Positions 23,369-32,498 of a stretch of 64,000 nucleotides of DNA are shown here, piece after piece; the first letter of the stretch is position 1, and each line of letters begins with the position of its first letter. Under the pieces are notes generated by a model. The model did no database searches and was not told the DNA's origin. It saw nothing but the letters and a program-made list of their open reading frames with translations. This stretch comes from Favolaschia claudopus (Eukaryota; Basidiomycota; Agaricomycetes; Agaricales; Mycenaceae), in assembly GCA_037176885.1 (NCBI GenBank), contig JAWWNJ010000124.1, forward strand, positions 620,001 through 684,000, written 5' to 3'. Made by a program: the position numbers and the translations under genes.

Positions 23369-23590
23369 CCTATACTTGAAAAGAGGGCCAGGCCATCAGT
23401 CGCGTGACTTTTGACAGAAAGTCACGGGGTCAATGTCGAGATGTTGAGATCGTACGAGACGTCGCGAGCGGAGCGAGCGCAGCGGGGTTTGGGGCGGCCA
23501 GCCCCAACAAACTGTGTGACCGAACGGAGGGAGGCCGGCGAGCGCAGCGAGTCGGCCGTGCCGGAGGCAGGGAGCTAAAGCTTGTATTGA
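23369..23590 (+). repeat. GC-rich modular repeat, diverged unit
   Basis: It opens with CTATACTTGAAAAGAGGGCC, as in the array, then lacks the CGGCGCCGCGCGCC block. It carries a changed hairpin, GGGGCGGCCAGCCCC, and ends AGCTAAAGCTTGT. Loop bases and one stem pair differ from the array while the stem is kept. Confidence 0.9.
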
Positions 23591-23957
23591 TTGTTTTATT
23601 TTGACGCGGTCACGTGTTTTCTCGCTGAACATGTTTCCTATATTGTAGTTTGGTATGTTCCTTTTACCCGGTATGTGTTTGAGGAAGATCGCCGTTCTAT
23701 ACTAGTACGTTGACCGGGAGTCCGGCGGCTCCGCCCTTCGACCATCAAACTGTCACGGTGCTGGGTGCTCCGGGAGCTGAAAGCGGAGTCGGAGCTGGAA
23801 CGAGGGGCACCGGAAACTGGCGTTGATTCGACGAAGCGTACAACGACGAACCAAGAGACTATAAACACAAGCGAGGCTGTACGAGAACATAAACTACGGG
23901 GATCGGAGACCGGGAGTATCGTAAGTAGCGTAAAGTATAGAATATAAATGATGTACA
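23591..23957. other. Intergenic, nothing recognised
   Basis: GC-moderate sequence with short overlapping frames on both strands. It could be part of an LTR or SINE, but no partner copy is present. Confidence 0.3.
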
Positions 23958-23958
23958 T

Positions 23959-23993
23959 AAGGGGCATGACTGGATTGATCCGTCATGCCCCTT
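23959..23993. repeat. Perfect 12-bp hairpin
   Basis: AAGGGGCATGAC and its exact complement flank an 11-base loop. It lies exactly where the coding-like sequence of the next feature stops, so it may mark the end of an inserted or deleted segment. Confidence 0.8.
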
Positions 23994-24370
23994 ACACTCA
24001 GGTCGGGTGCAGAAATGGGTGGTAGGGGGATGTTGACCCCAAGAAATTTGTTGGCCGCCGAGACAGCGCTTTGTAAGGCAGACGTGGCTGCAGAGAATGA
24101 CTGTTGAATAGCGGTGGCAATGCTGTTTGCGGTCGCCTCAACGAAGCTTGTTGCCTGCTTATTCGTCAGTGCTACCATGGAATTACCAGGGCTAATATGA
24201 CCTCTGTCGCAGCGGCACTGAGTCCGGCTTGGATAACAAGCTCCAGAAGGCACAGGAACGTCGATCGATACATATGTGTCCACAAAAAACTCGATCAAAG
24301 ACTCTAACACCGTGAGGGATAGATTTGCAGCAGTCTGAGCGGAGGACAACGAGCTATTTATTGGGGGGTC
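23994..24370 (-). pseudogene. Fragment resembling the plasma-membrane fusion protein PRM1
   Basis: Reading the minus strand from about 24370, the frame gives SSAQTAANLSLTVLESLIEF, FVDTYVSIDV and then NSIATAIQQSFSAATSALQS followed by a segment ending LGVNIPLPPISAPDLS. The run FVDTY, an amphipathic Ala/Ser helix and a Pro-rich (I/L)PxxxxPDL end recalls the region between membrane spans of fungal PRM1 proteins, which act in cell fusion during mating. Neither the upstream nor downstream membrane spans are here, so this is at most a fragment. The match is from memory and weak. Confidence 0.3.
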
Positions 24371-24426
24371 GGGAAGGAATCGTGGATTAACAGTTACTTA
24401 GTTTTGTCAATACCGAGTACATAATG

Positions 24427-25600
24427 TTAGTTTTCTTGTTCAGACAATTCGTCGTCGGAACTAAAGGGGGCTCCGTATTCAGTTTCCCAAGTAGCTAAGA
24501 AGCTTATAAAAGTCAGATAAGAGTGCGGTTCAGAGACTGAAGTGAGAGAGAACCTCGATGGCCTTGGAAGAGCTATACTCCGATTGGCTCCGTGGATCCG
24601 ATAATGCGTACAATCATACAGCCAGAGCTCAAGCAGCGCAGAGAGCTGTAGTCGATGCAGGTATTTCCCGTCCAATCCGTAGAATATGAGGTGCTTCTCG
24701 CTCAAGCAGATTAAGGCTTCGCTGTCGACTGAAAGGCTCGAAATTCCTTCACCGGTGGGCTTGATCAATGTTTTTAGTTGAATCGATGATGCATGCTGTT
24801 CAATACGTTAAAGAGAATTTTTCTCAGCACAGACCGCTCACATTGCTATCGTCCAGTGACAAGACGATCATTCCAACGGAACCGTCTCCGAAGCCTAAGT
24901 AGGTTGACTTGCTTTCTCTATCCCACCACTGTGCGGTAACTGGAGACTGAACCTGGAAGGTTGCAAGAGGACGATAGGGGTCGCTCTCAGGCCCTTGCCA
25001 AATGTGCAGAGTGAACGTTGTTCGATTGGAGTTGGGGCGAGTCCTGGCGTAGTATCTGTCAAAATCCATTGAGATAGATCAGTAAGCATTTGGGCTTTTT
25101 TTTCGTTGTACTTATATCGCCACGGGCCCGTGTAGGACCGATGATAATCTCCATAAAGGCCTGTTTTTCTGACAGCCAAAAAGTCAGGACAGATCCGGGC
25201 AAAAAAGTCAGGATTCACACAGGCCTAGGCCCCAAAATTCGTCCAAAATAGCCAGGATTTTGGTATCAGGCCTATTTTTCGGCTCAAATCGGGTGATTTT
25301 GGGGTCGTTTGCCAAAAGAATTTCGCCGCTGACGCGGCTCCAGTCAGGATTTTGAACCAGGCATCGCGTTTGAACGGTAAAAGTCAGGATTTTTGGCGGG
25401 GATCTGAACAGGCCAAAATTCCAAAATCTTCAAATTTCGTCAGGATTCGCACCAGGCCTCCAGCCGTATAGTCATCGGTCCTGCCCGTGTTGACGCTTCG
25501 TTTGCATCTTTGTTGACATCACAGTACAAAGATGTTGACAGTTCCGGAATACCTTGGCATGTATGTAATACAAAGGTGTTGACAATATCTCTGTCTCGGC
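24427..25600 (-). pseudogene. C-terminal part of a WD40-like gene, interrupted by a MITE
   Basis: On the minus strand a coding segment (about 25590-25491, containing VNTFVLHTCQG) is cut by the MITE at 25134-25482. It resumes at GPWRYK, passes a 55-nt intron (about 25114-25060, branch-like CTGAT, ending GACAG), then gives FTLHIWQGPESDP and STYLGFGDGSVGMIVLSL. A second intron near 24835-24770 leads to EALICLSEKHLIFYGLDGKY and a stop at 24427. Alternating beta-strand patterns with GxGDGSVGMI and HLIFYGLDGK fit WD40-type blades, but no Trp-Asp pair is clear. The 5' part is missing, ending in the short repeat at 25593-25735. Confidence 0.45.
25134..25482. mobile_element. hAT-like MITE, 349 bp, 8-bp target duplication
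   Basis: The ends AGGACCGATGA...AGGCCTG form imperfect inverted repeats of 30 bp, perfect for the first 11 bases. Exact 8-bp duplications GCCCGTGT flank it (25126-25133 and 25483-25490). Inside, GTCAGGATTTT-type words recur five or six times. It sits within an exon of the WD40-like gene. Confidence 0.9.
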
Positions 25601-25735
25601 AACCCCGCCATTCCAAGGGTGATGGCAAATCGGTCGCCAGACCGATTAAAGCCGATGGCCACGGCCAGTAAAACCCTCGGCAATCTTAGGCTATTTCCGG
25701 CGAAATAAAGGAAATAAAGCCCCGATTTTTCCAGA
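25593..25735 (-). repeat. Short dispersed repeat SR-1, copy 1
   Basis: The reverse complement of this stretch matches 45267-45400 almost base for base: GGAAAAATCGG, CTTTATTTCGCCGG, GTGGCCATCGGCTTTAATCG, CCATCACCCTTGGAATGGCG. Shorter relatives with the same ends are at 28014-28092 and 56358-56470. Confidence 0.85.
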
Positions 25736-25876
25736 GATCTGACACCTTTTGGATGAAGCCGTGATATAGCTGTTATTGTGCCTTCTGCACATTTCAGATT
25801 CTGTTACTAGTGGGTTGTCATGGTCCGAATCAAGAGGAGATGACGACGTGACTGTGTACTACGACACTGCTATTGG

Positions 25877-27743
25877 TTAAAAACTGATCTGCCCGGAACT
25901 GTTCACTGGCAGTCTGGCCCAGATATTGATCATGTGCTGGTTCAAACCCAGCACCGTCCGCAACGCCTTCAACTCGGGACAGTTACTCCCTGGACAAACG
26001 TGGCGGGCAGCGGTGACAAGGTCGATCAGGACCGGCTTTCCTGTGGCGGTCCATATCACATTGTGAATGGTAGTATTAGCAGGGTCCAGGATGTCATTAT
26101 GTACCCAGCCTGCATCGTGCATCGTCATTACCACCTTGTAAAGGGAGCCCCTGACAGACTTGTAAGAATGAATCCCCTGTGCTACCCTGAAACCATACCG
26201 CTGAGCCTTTGTCAACATTGTCCCCTGGGTATGATCTTGTAAAAGAGCGGTTATCAGAAAAGCCGTTCTGGAGGTGACCGCCACTCCATAACAGTGCGGT
26301 ATATATGGACCCATGACCTTGACCAGAGCTGCGTAGCACGCATATTCCTGTAGCAGGCCTTGGTAATTGTCTGAAACCTTAATCGCAATTTCTGATATCC
26401 TAATGCCTTGTTTCATCAACAGGCCTGCGCGGACGGCCCCATCCGCCCCTCTAGCCAAAGGACGAAGGATGTGGACAGAGTATCCCTCCGCATTGGCAAG
26501 TTCCCCCTGCCAGCGGCCTGTAACTCTGACGCGGTCTACAACAAGGACGGTGGGGTGTGCCTCCGAGCTAACGCACAGCATGTCGCTGCTCCCACAGGAG
26601 CTGTTAGGCGAGAAGCTGGTATCCTTTGCGTCGTCTGAGTCACTGTGCGGTGCAGAATGCCAATCTCGACCAGTTGCAGCGAAGGTCTCAGGCCCGGGAG
26701 GAATCTGATCTGGAAACGAAGGGGAACCGATTTGAGCAAGGCGTTGAAATATAGCCGACAGCCAAGGTCGGGGAGACCTGGACATGGCAGCCTTCAATAC
26801 GACTGCGAGAACAAGCAGCGGAATTCCGTCTTGAGAGAGTGGAGGATCCGGACCAAAAATTGCTTCAACAAGCTCGGGAGTGTGAGGTCGAACCTCATCG
26901 CCAAAATCACGTCTGTTAGATATGGGTGACCAAAAGAAATGGTCACCTCTGCGCCACCCAACGCACACCACCGTGATAGCGGCGAAGACTACCCAGTCGG
27001 TATCATACGCTGCAGCATATAACGCACCCTTGCAGGTTTTAGTATGGGAGATTAGAAAGCCGTCGACGCCGACGCACCTTGTTCACAATGACCCACCAGT
27101 TTGGCTGATGTGCTGGTACATCGCCTTCGGCATCTGCTATCTCCACTCTAACAATGCCGAGAGCTGACCCTCGTCTGGAGAGCTCCCTGACAGCAGCTGG
27201 CAAACGGCTGCAGCGCTTGTCTTCCCAGACTTCCAAGAAACCAGGGACCCCTTCTATTTTGAGTGAATTGTCCACAACAAAGTCGTCAAAATCTGGTGAC
27301 GGCCGTTTGACCCTGTATTCGAAATTGGCAGGTTGGGAGGAGGGAGAAGGGTTGAATGCTTCAGTTTCAATAGCCTCGAATGCGTCCATGGCAAACTCGA
27401 GCAAAGTCTCGGTTGCGGAGTTCGATCCTGACTCTAGATCGCCGAATACTCGCTTGGATCGGGAACCGAAAAGTTTGGCCCATCGAGTGTTCAACTGTTG
27501 CATAAGGTTTTCTAGAGTGGCTTGCAGCTCAGGATGCTGCGCAAGATGGGAATCGAGATCGCCTTCGAGGGCAGCAATGAGTTGGTTGCACAGGTCTGGC
27601 GCGACAGACCAATGCGTGGCCATGTTCATGTTGGGGACGCTCAACCATTGGCCAGCGCTGATTCCAGTAAATCCTGTTGTCAGTGAAAGCGGAAGGTGTG
27701 GATCGGCGATGGGGGGCAAGAGCCTTAGACGCAAAGCAGTCAT
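25877..27743 (-). CDS. Fungal-type protein kinase with an N-terminal nuclease-fold-like domain
   Basis: Two exons: 27743-27078 and 27028-25877, joined over a 49-nt GT...AG intron, giving about 605 residues with no stop. I chose the ATG at 27743 because the upstream extension begins only with GTG. The second exon carries the kinase part: the lysine motif AIKVSDN, a catalytic-loop-like VHNDIL (HxD kept) and VLIDL where most kinases have DFG. This fits the large fungal-specific kinase-like families of Agaricomycetes (FunK1 type). The N-terminal part has FLEVWEDK followed by a segment spanning the intron, GALYAAAYDTDW, and a hydrophobic strand. That order resembles a PD-(D/E)xK core, as seen in kinases fused to nuclease-like modules. 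Whether it phosphorylates anything is unknown. A Ser/Asp-rich linker (HSDSDDAKDTSFSPNSS) separates the parts. It is one of two clean host genes here. Confidence 0.75.
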
Positions 27744-28013
27744 GGAAATTTGAAAGAGACACGTCAGAAGATCACGTGCTTTTTGTATTTTGCCAAAAGC
27801 GCCAGCCAAGGGCACAACAAGGGCAAAAGGGGGGGCCAAATTCGGGGTTTTTCGAAACAGGGTCTTCGTTGGTGCTATTTTGCTCGCTGAGAACGAATAT
27901 GAAGTCACCTAAGCGCTAGGCCGAGCTCTCGTTGAGCTTGAGGTCAAAAGATTATTATTCCTATATCGGGACTGATTATTATTATTATCTTTATTAATCG
28001 AGGGTTGAAAAAT

Positions 28014-28092
28014 CGGTCACTCCGAGGCTTTGCTGGGTGCCGAAAACGCGTTTTCCTGGTCCGTTTTATCACCCTCGGAATGGAGAAGTTCC
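28014..28092 (+). repeat. Short dispersed repeat SR-1, copy 2
   Basis: It contains GAAAAATCGGTCACTCCGAGG, a different middle, then ATCACCCTCGGAATGG and AGAAGTTCCC. The outer words CATTCCGAGG and CCTCGGAATG are inverted with respect to each other. It shares the AGAAGTTCCC flank with the copy at 56358-56470. Confidence 0.75.
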
Positions 28093-28519
28093 CAACGACG
28101 TGGCGGGAGGGGCAACGGCAGAAGCATAAGATTTCGGTGGTGGCGCGCAGATGTAGGATTAGGATATGCGGGTGTAGATGAGATGGAGTCGAGTTTGGAA
28201 GAAAGTGTGTCAAGTTTGGTAGCAATGGATGAGATGCTGGCAATGGTGTCGGATTAGATGTCGGTTCGGAGTAAAAGGGTCGCTACAAGACTGCGAATGT
28301 TTTTCAGGTCTGCTAAGGGGACGGAACATGTTTTGGCAGAGGAGGACTTGGGTAGCGAGATGCTATGGATGGCTTAAATCCCCTTGGCCTCCCCACCTCT
28401 GACATATGACGTAACAAATTTCCTTTTTTGGTCAACTGATCCGAAAGTGATTCTGGCGATGAATGGTGAACGACCTATCGGCTTCGGACAGACACGACGC
28501 AATCTTATAAAGAGGGAGA

Positions 28520-29019
28520 CAAGCGGTCGACGGCGCTTCGCGCCGTCTCCCACTTTTGGCATGAGCATGGAGCTTGTGTTGAATATTAAAGCAATAGCTC
28601 TTTCCATACAATGTTGGTAAGTAGTGCTAGTGGAGCTATCATCCGGGTTCTTCAGAATCAAAACGTTTCCGGCACTTAGAACTCGCGTCATGGCCGAATA
28701 TAATTGAACATGCGAAAACACTGGTCGACGGAGGTCAATTCCTGATTTCCGGACCGTTAAACCTTGCAACCATTGAACGTCGTTGCGTAGCAAAGTGCGA
28801 GAGGTATTTGCTTGCGATGGACAACGAAATTGAACCCTTATGGTTGGAAATGGAAATTGATTCGCGTAATGTGAAGTCTCATCTACGCACCACTGCGAGC
28901 TCAAATAGCGCGAGGGTTAAATCTTACCGCTTCGGAACTTCGGCCCGCGATTGGGATACCGCGCACAAATGGGGGTAAGGGCTTCGGACAGACACGACGC
29001 AATCTTATAAAGAGGGAGA
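28520..29019 (-). mobile_element. Short Helitron remnant
   Basis: On the minus strand the element begins TCTCCCTCTTTATAAGATTG directly after an A (A at 29020, TC at 29019), the usual Helitron 5' context. It holds the C-terminal part of a Helitron-type helicase and a perfect 8-bp hairpin GACGGCGC-GAA-GCGCCGTC (28529-28547), and ends GACCGCTTG. It is followed at once by a second copy of the same 40-bp 5' terminus (28519-28480). The last four bases CTTG differ from the canonical CTRR, so the 3' end call is less sure than the 5' end. Confidence 0.65.
28545..28904 (-). pseudogene. C-terminal fragment of a Helitron PIF1-like helicase
   Basis: The frame contains SGIDLRRPVFSHVQLYSAMT followed by RVLSAGNVLIL. 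This corresponds to the last conserved block of Helitron and PIF1 helicases (typically DLR-PVF-HGQLYVALSR), part of the second RecA-like domain. The Walker A and B motifs and the Rep nuclease are absent. The frame then runs into the terminal hairpin and has no meaning beyond it. Confidence 0.75.
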
Positions 29020-29155
29020 TGTTTTTTGGATGTAGAATGTATCCTAAGTGTTCTGTATGAAAATGGCTGTTCTCAAGAGATTTTCTTTCAATGAGGGAAC
29101 TTAAATTTGAATATATTTAATCAGTTGTAGGCATGAAGAATTTGTGGGCATATTA

Positions 29156-29593
29156 GAGAGTTTGCGGTGAGCCGCCAGAAGCCACCTGGCGGCTCTAATG
29201 GCATGCGGATTGGAGCGGCTATGCTGTCTGGCGGCTCGTTTGGCGGCTGGTAAGACTGGTTCAAATTTGGTTTTGTGAGTGTATTCTTAGTACTTAGTCA
29301 TATACATATTGAACCATACACACACGAAGAAAATTGGATCTGAAAATCTGACGCTATCGCACATTCGAGCCGAAGACTTCCGTTGACGCTGAAAATTGCT
29401 TCAATTCAAAACAATTATGCACGTTTGGACAACGGCTGAAGGTATAGTCAAGTATGCAAGGTACCCAACCTCAAAATTGTGCTAAGGACCGCGCGCGATG
29501 AGCCGCTGAACGAGCCGCCACATGACGTAGCCGCTCCAATCCGCATGCCGTCGGAGCCACCAGGTGGCTTCTGGCGGCTCACCGCAAACTCTC
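29156..29593. mobile_element. MITE-5, copy a, 438 bp, TA-flanked
   Basis: Inverted ends of about 95 bp start GAGAGTTTGCGGTGAGCCGC. They contain GGCGGCTC repeats and GCATGCGGATTGGAGCGGCT. TA lies at 29154-29155 and 29594-29595. A relative with the same plan is at 35821-36248. Confidence 0.92.
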
Positions 29594-30404
29594 TATTGAG
29601 ATGCTGGGGGGGAACAATGTTCCCCCCAGACCCCCCTCCTTGGGCCTGACGGCACATTAGAGGAGAGATAGAATTGTTTTTGGCTTTTGTATTGATTTCA
29701 ATGCTTAATACAAAATTGATGGAAAATCTAGCGCGGGGTAGACCCCCGCGGACCCCCCTTTAACGCTCGCCGCTTGGCCCACTGCGTGGTGCTAGCGCTC
29801 GCCGCTAGGGTAGTCTCCCAAGTCAGACCACAAATCCCGAGATTTTTGTGTTATATTGGGACGGGCAAAAAATCTGATTTGATGGTCTGATTTCACTGGC
29901 ATATCAAAAGCCGTGAGTCCCCATTCCGGAAAAGGAAATCACCAAAAAGGAAATTTTCTGCTTGCCTTTTGCTCAGCCAGGAGGGTAGCTACAAACCTGG
30001 TGTAACTCAGAAGACCTTTAAAAGCCTACCCAAATGATTCCTGGTCTCAAATATTCGAGCCCCGTTTGTGAATTAGCCTCATTTTGAGTCCAACCACTAC
30101 TGTGGCTGTGCCTCTCGTCCGAAAAGGTGCAACTTCGCATCCACATTTCCTATTCAGCCAAGTGGAGAAGCAAAAAAATTCTACTGGCAAAGTTGTAGAT
30201 CAAAGCCTACTGTATGGTACCTAATACAATTTGGAAGGAAATATGTTGATTTTGGTGCGGGACAAGAGGTTTGGGGGAAGGGTGACTCACGGCTAACGCG
30301 TGACACCTAACTCTAGACTACCGCTAGGGGCCACTGCGTGGAGCTTATACATATTTTTCGCGCGGTGGAGCTGTGATTAAAAAAACAGACCAGTAAAATC
30401 AAAA
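29594..30404. other. Repeat-derived sequence with a perfect G/C hairpin
   Basis: GGGGGGAAC-AAT-GTTCCCCCC (29607-29627) is followed by CCCC-rich runs and, at about 29733, CGCGGGGTAGACCCCCGCGG. From about 29810 to 30325 the segment is bounded by GGTAGTCT and AGACTACC with GCTAG on both outer sides, so a further small inverted-repeat element with a 5-bp target duplication is possible. No gene is present. Confidence 0.4.
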
Positions 30405-30545
30405 CAAATACGTGGGCACGGGCTCGAACGCCAGACCTCGTCACACGCAATGATGACGACCAGGCTATGGTGCGCTCGGCCTAAACACCACCAAATAGGT
30501 CCCATCATTGATGCGATCATTGATGTCTCAAATCTACCGAAGGAA
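30405..30545 (-). repeat. SINE-like repeat with a tRNA-like head, copy 1
   Basis: On the minus strand, GGCCGAGCGCACCATAGCC and, about 35 bases on, GCGTTCGAGCCC look like A- and B-box pol III promoter elements of a tRNA-derived head, though no clean cloverleaf forms. Bases 30484-30540 (ACCACCAAATAGGTCCCATC and ATTGATGTCTCAAATC) recur inverted at 58325-58383, where the neighbouring head is badly diverged. Confidence 0.4.
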
Positions 30546-31012
30546 AAAATTTAAATTTAAATTGTATTGTTTGCTGCACAATTGGGGCCAGGCAGAGTTA
30601 AAACATACCAGGAAGTCTCAATTGGTGTAGCAGCGAGGTCACAGAGGTCTCTGAGAGCATATAAGTAAAATGAGGGAGTAGATCAGTGGTGACCTAAATT
30701 AGGCATGTTTCGTAAGCTCACGTGACTGATTGATTGTTTGCATCACTGATGTCTCAAATCGGCCCCGCGGAAAAAGTATTTATTGTGAGTTTTGAGCGGA
30801 TGAAGAATCCCTCTTGAGGGATTGTACAATTTGTACTACTATCTAATCGGAGTGTTTTGGCCAGATAATCAGTCGTGGGAAGGTTTTTGATGTGATCGAT
30901 GAGCCGTGATAAATTGTTGTTCCAGTGTGATGCCGCGCTGTTCCTGCTGATCTTTTGGCAACACTGCTTGATCCTGTCTGATGGAAGCATGTGCTGCACT
31001 GCTCCCATGCAT
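30546..31012. other. Flank of the Ngaro element, possible cut gene on the minus strand
   Basis: A minus-strand frame running from about 31010 to 30754 encodes SDRIKQCCQKISRNSAASHW and TTDYLAKTLRLDSS. It ends at the element boundary, so it may be a gene fragment interrupted by the insertion. I do not recognise it and could not find its other half with confidence at 35458 onward. GATGTCTCAAATC recurs at about 30747. Confidence 0.25.
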
Positions 31013-31154
31013 GGAATGCTGCGAGCTCGTGCTAAGGGAGGGAGGAAAAAGGATGGTATATTTATGATTGCGGTGAGGGTGATGTGACCTCGCAGCGAGC
31101 GCTCTCGGTGAGGGTGATGTGACCTCGCAGCGAGCGCTCTCGGGCCGGAACCCA
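31013..31154 (-). repeat. Ngaro split repeat B2
   Basis: It matches B1 (31351-31457) from GGAATGCTGCGAGCTCGTGC to GGGCCGGAACCCA. It is 35 bp longer because GGTGAGGGTGATGTGACCTC and the following GCAGCGAGCGCTCTC are present twice in tandem (about 31071 and 31106). Confidence 0.92.
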
Positions 31155-31231
31155 AAGTCGGCGCGAAGCTGCACGAAACTACAAAAACTAAATACGATGT
31201 ACATGCAATGTAAATGGGAGGTGGGTGGGAG

Positions 31232-31350
31232 AACTAAAAAACGAGAGCACGGGCGAAGGAACGCGCCCGGTGGTGGTGGTGGAAGAAAAAGAGGCGATGA
31301 GTCACGGTGATGACTCCCACGTGCATTCCTCCGAGTGTATACACTCACTA
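31232..31350 (-). repeat. Ngaro split repeat A2
   Basis: It matches A1 (35339-35457) from ACTAAAAAACGAGAGCACGG to GAGTGTATACACTCACTA. It directly abuts B1, as the B1-A2-B2 arrangement requires. Confidence 0.92.
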
Positions 31351-31457
31351 GGAATGCTGCGAGCTCGTGCTAAGGGAGGGAGGAAAAAGGATGGTATATT
31401 TATGATTGCGGTGAGGGTGATGTGACCTCGCAGCGAGCGCTCTCGGGCCGGAACCCA
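31351..31457 (-). repeat. Ngaro split repeat B1
   Basis: Direct repeat of B2 without the internal 35-bp duplication. It lies immediately after the recombinase gene in the reading direction of the element. Confidence 0.92.
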
Positions 31458-31544
31458 GGAAGACAAGGCAGCCCGAGGGAGGAGGGGTTGCCGGGACAGC
31501 GAGGAGGGTGAGCTGAGGCCAAGAGAGCAAGAAAAGGGGTGCGG

Positions 31545-32498
31545 CTAGAGGGCATCGTCGCCGCGCCAAACCAATCCCGGGGCGACAACCATGGAGGTTG
31601 GTTGAATAAGTGGGGGGTCGGAGAGAAGGCGTTTACTCAACCCCACAATGACATCAGGTGGCGTGTCAATGTATAGTTTGAAGCAGTCAGAAGTCCAACG
31701 GCCCAGGCGCTGAATGTCAAGGTCGGAGAGACCGATGAGTCGAGCCCAAGTGGCAGCGCCACGGCGGAAACTATGGCCCGAATATCCTGACGATGAAATC
31801 CCGACATGAGTGAGACAGGCCTTCAAACAGTCGATGAAAAGCTTCCGCGAGAAAGCTCCATAGCCTGTACCATCGCGAGTACGCCGGCCCACAAACAGCG
31901 GGTCGTCGGGCTTGCCCGGCTTATTAAGGTGGGCGCGGAGGAGGGTGTAGGCACAGGTGGGCAAGCCAGTTTTTGCGATAGTGATGCGCACCCCAGCGCG
32001 GAAGGGGTCGGTTTTTGAGGCCGGGAGGTCAACGGTGAGGTACTCGTCGTTTTGAATGATGATGTCGCGGCGCTTGAGGTTGAAAGCACCATCGAAAGAG
32101 TCGTAGGTGGTCTCGCCGCAGCGAAGAAAACCTGCGAAGGCCAGGGCGTAGGCAACTCGGAGAGTCTCGGCTAGCTCACGAGAAACACCCCGCGGAAGGG
32201 AGATAGGGTTGGAGAGGGAGGCAATAATCTGGGCTAGGACGGGCTGCGTAATAGGAAGTCGCTCCTTACGTTCTGCATCCCCGTACACCCGGCGTATACC
32301 ACGAATCACACGCTCGAGAACGCGTGATTCAAAGGGGCGGGATTCGTATCCGAGGTCAGTATGGAAGGACTTGAGGGCACCAATGTAGCGCTTGATTGTT
32401 TTCGCACTGCAGCCCGGAGGGAGGGAGGCCGCCCATTCGAGAAGGTGGGCTTCTGAGGCGGGGTATGGAGAGGCACCGTCAGCACCGTATTTTCGCAT
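31545..32498 (-). CDS. Ngaro tyrosine recombinase
   Basis: 317 codons from the first ATG. It is predicted to integrate the circular DNA copy of the element by strand exchange. The catalytic residues of the family are visible: the first arginine in FLRCGETTY, HxxR in GHSFRRGAA, a conserved GRW, and the tyrosine in CFKLYID near the C-terminus. In the same frame the sequence stays open upstream of the ATG for at least 45 codons and encodes HGLAASTRGVNQTACNSFES, which looks like the start of the N-terminal SAM-like DNA-binding domain. The true product is therefore probably longer and made by frameshifting, non-ATG initiation or splicing from the upstream gene, which it overlaps by 193 nt or more. 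Confidence 0.9.
   Translation of the reverse strand: MRKYGADGASPYPASEAHLLEWAASLPPGCSAKTIKRYIGALKSFHTDLGYESRPFESRVLERVIRGIRRVYGDAERKERLPITQPVLAQIIASLSNPISLPRGVSRELAETLRVAYALAFAGFLRCGETTYDSFDGAFNLKRRDIIIQNDEYLTVDLPASKTDPFRAGVRITIAKTGLPTCAYTLLRAHLNKPGKPDDPLFVGRRTRDGTGYGAFSRKLFIDCLKACLTHVGISSSGYSGHSFRRGAATWARLIGLSDLDIQRLGRWTSDCFKLYIDTPPDVIVGLSKRLLSDPPLIQPTSMVVAPGLVWRGDDAL

Noticed and set aside
30405..30484. Functional tRNA gene on the minus strand
   Set aside because: A- and B-box-like words are present, but the T-stem and acceptor stem do not pair, so no cloverleaf can form.
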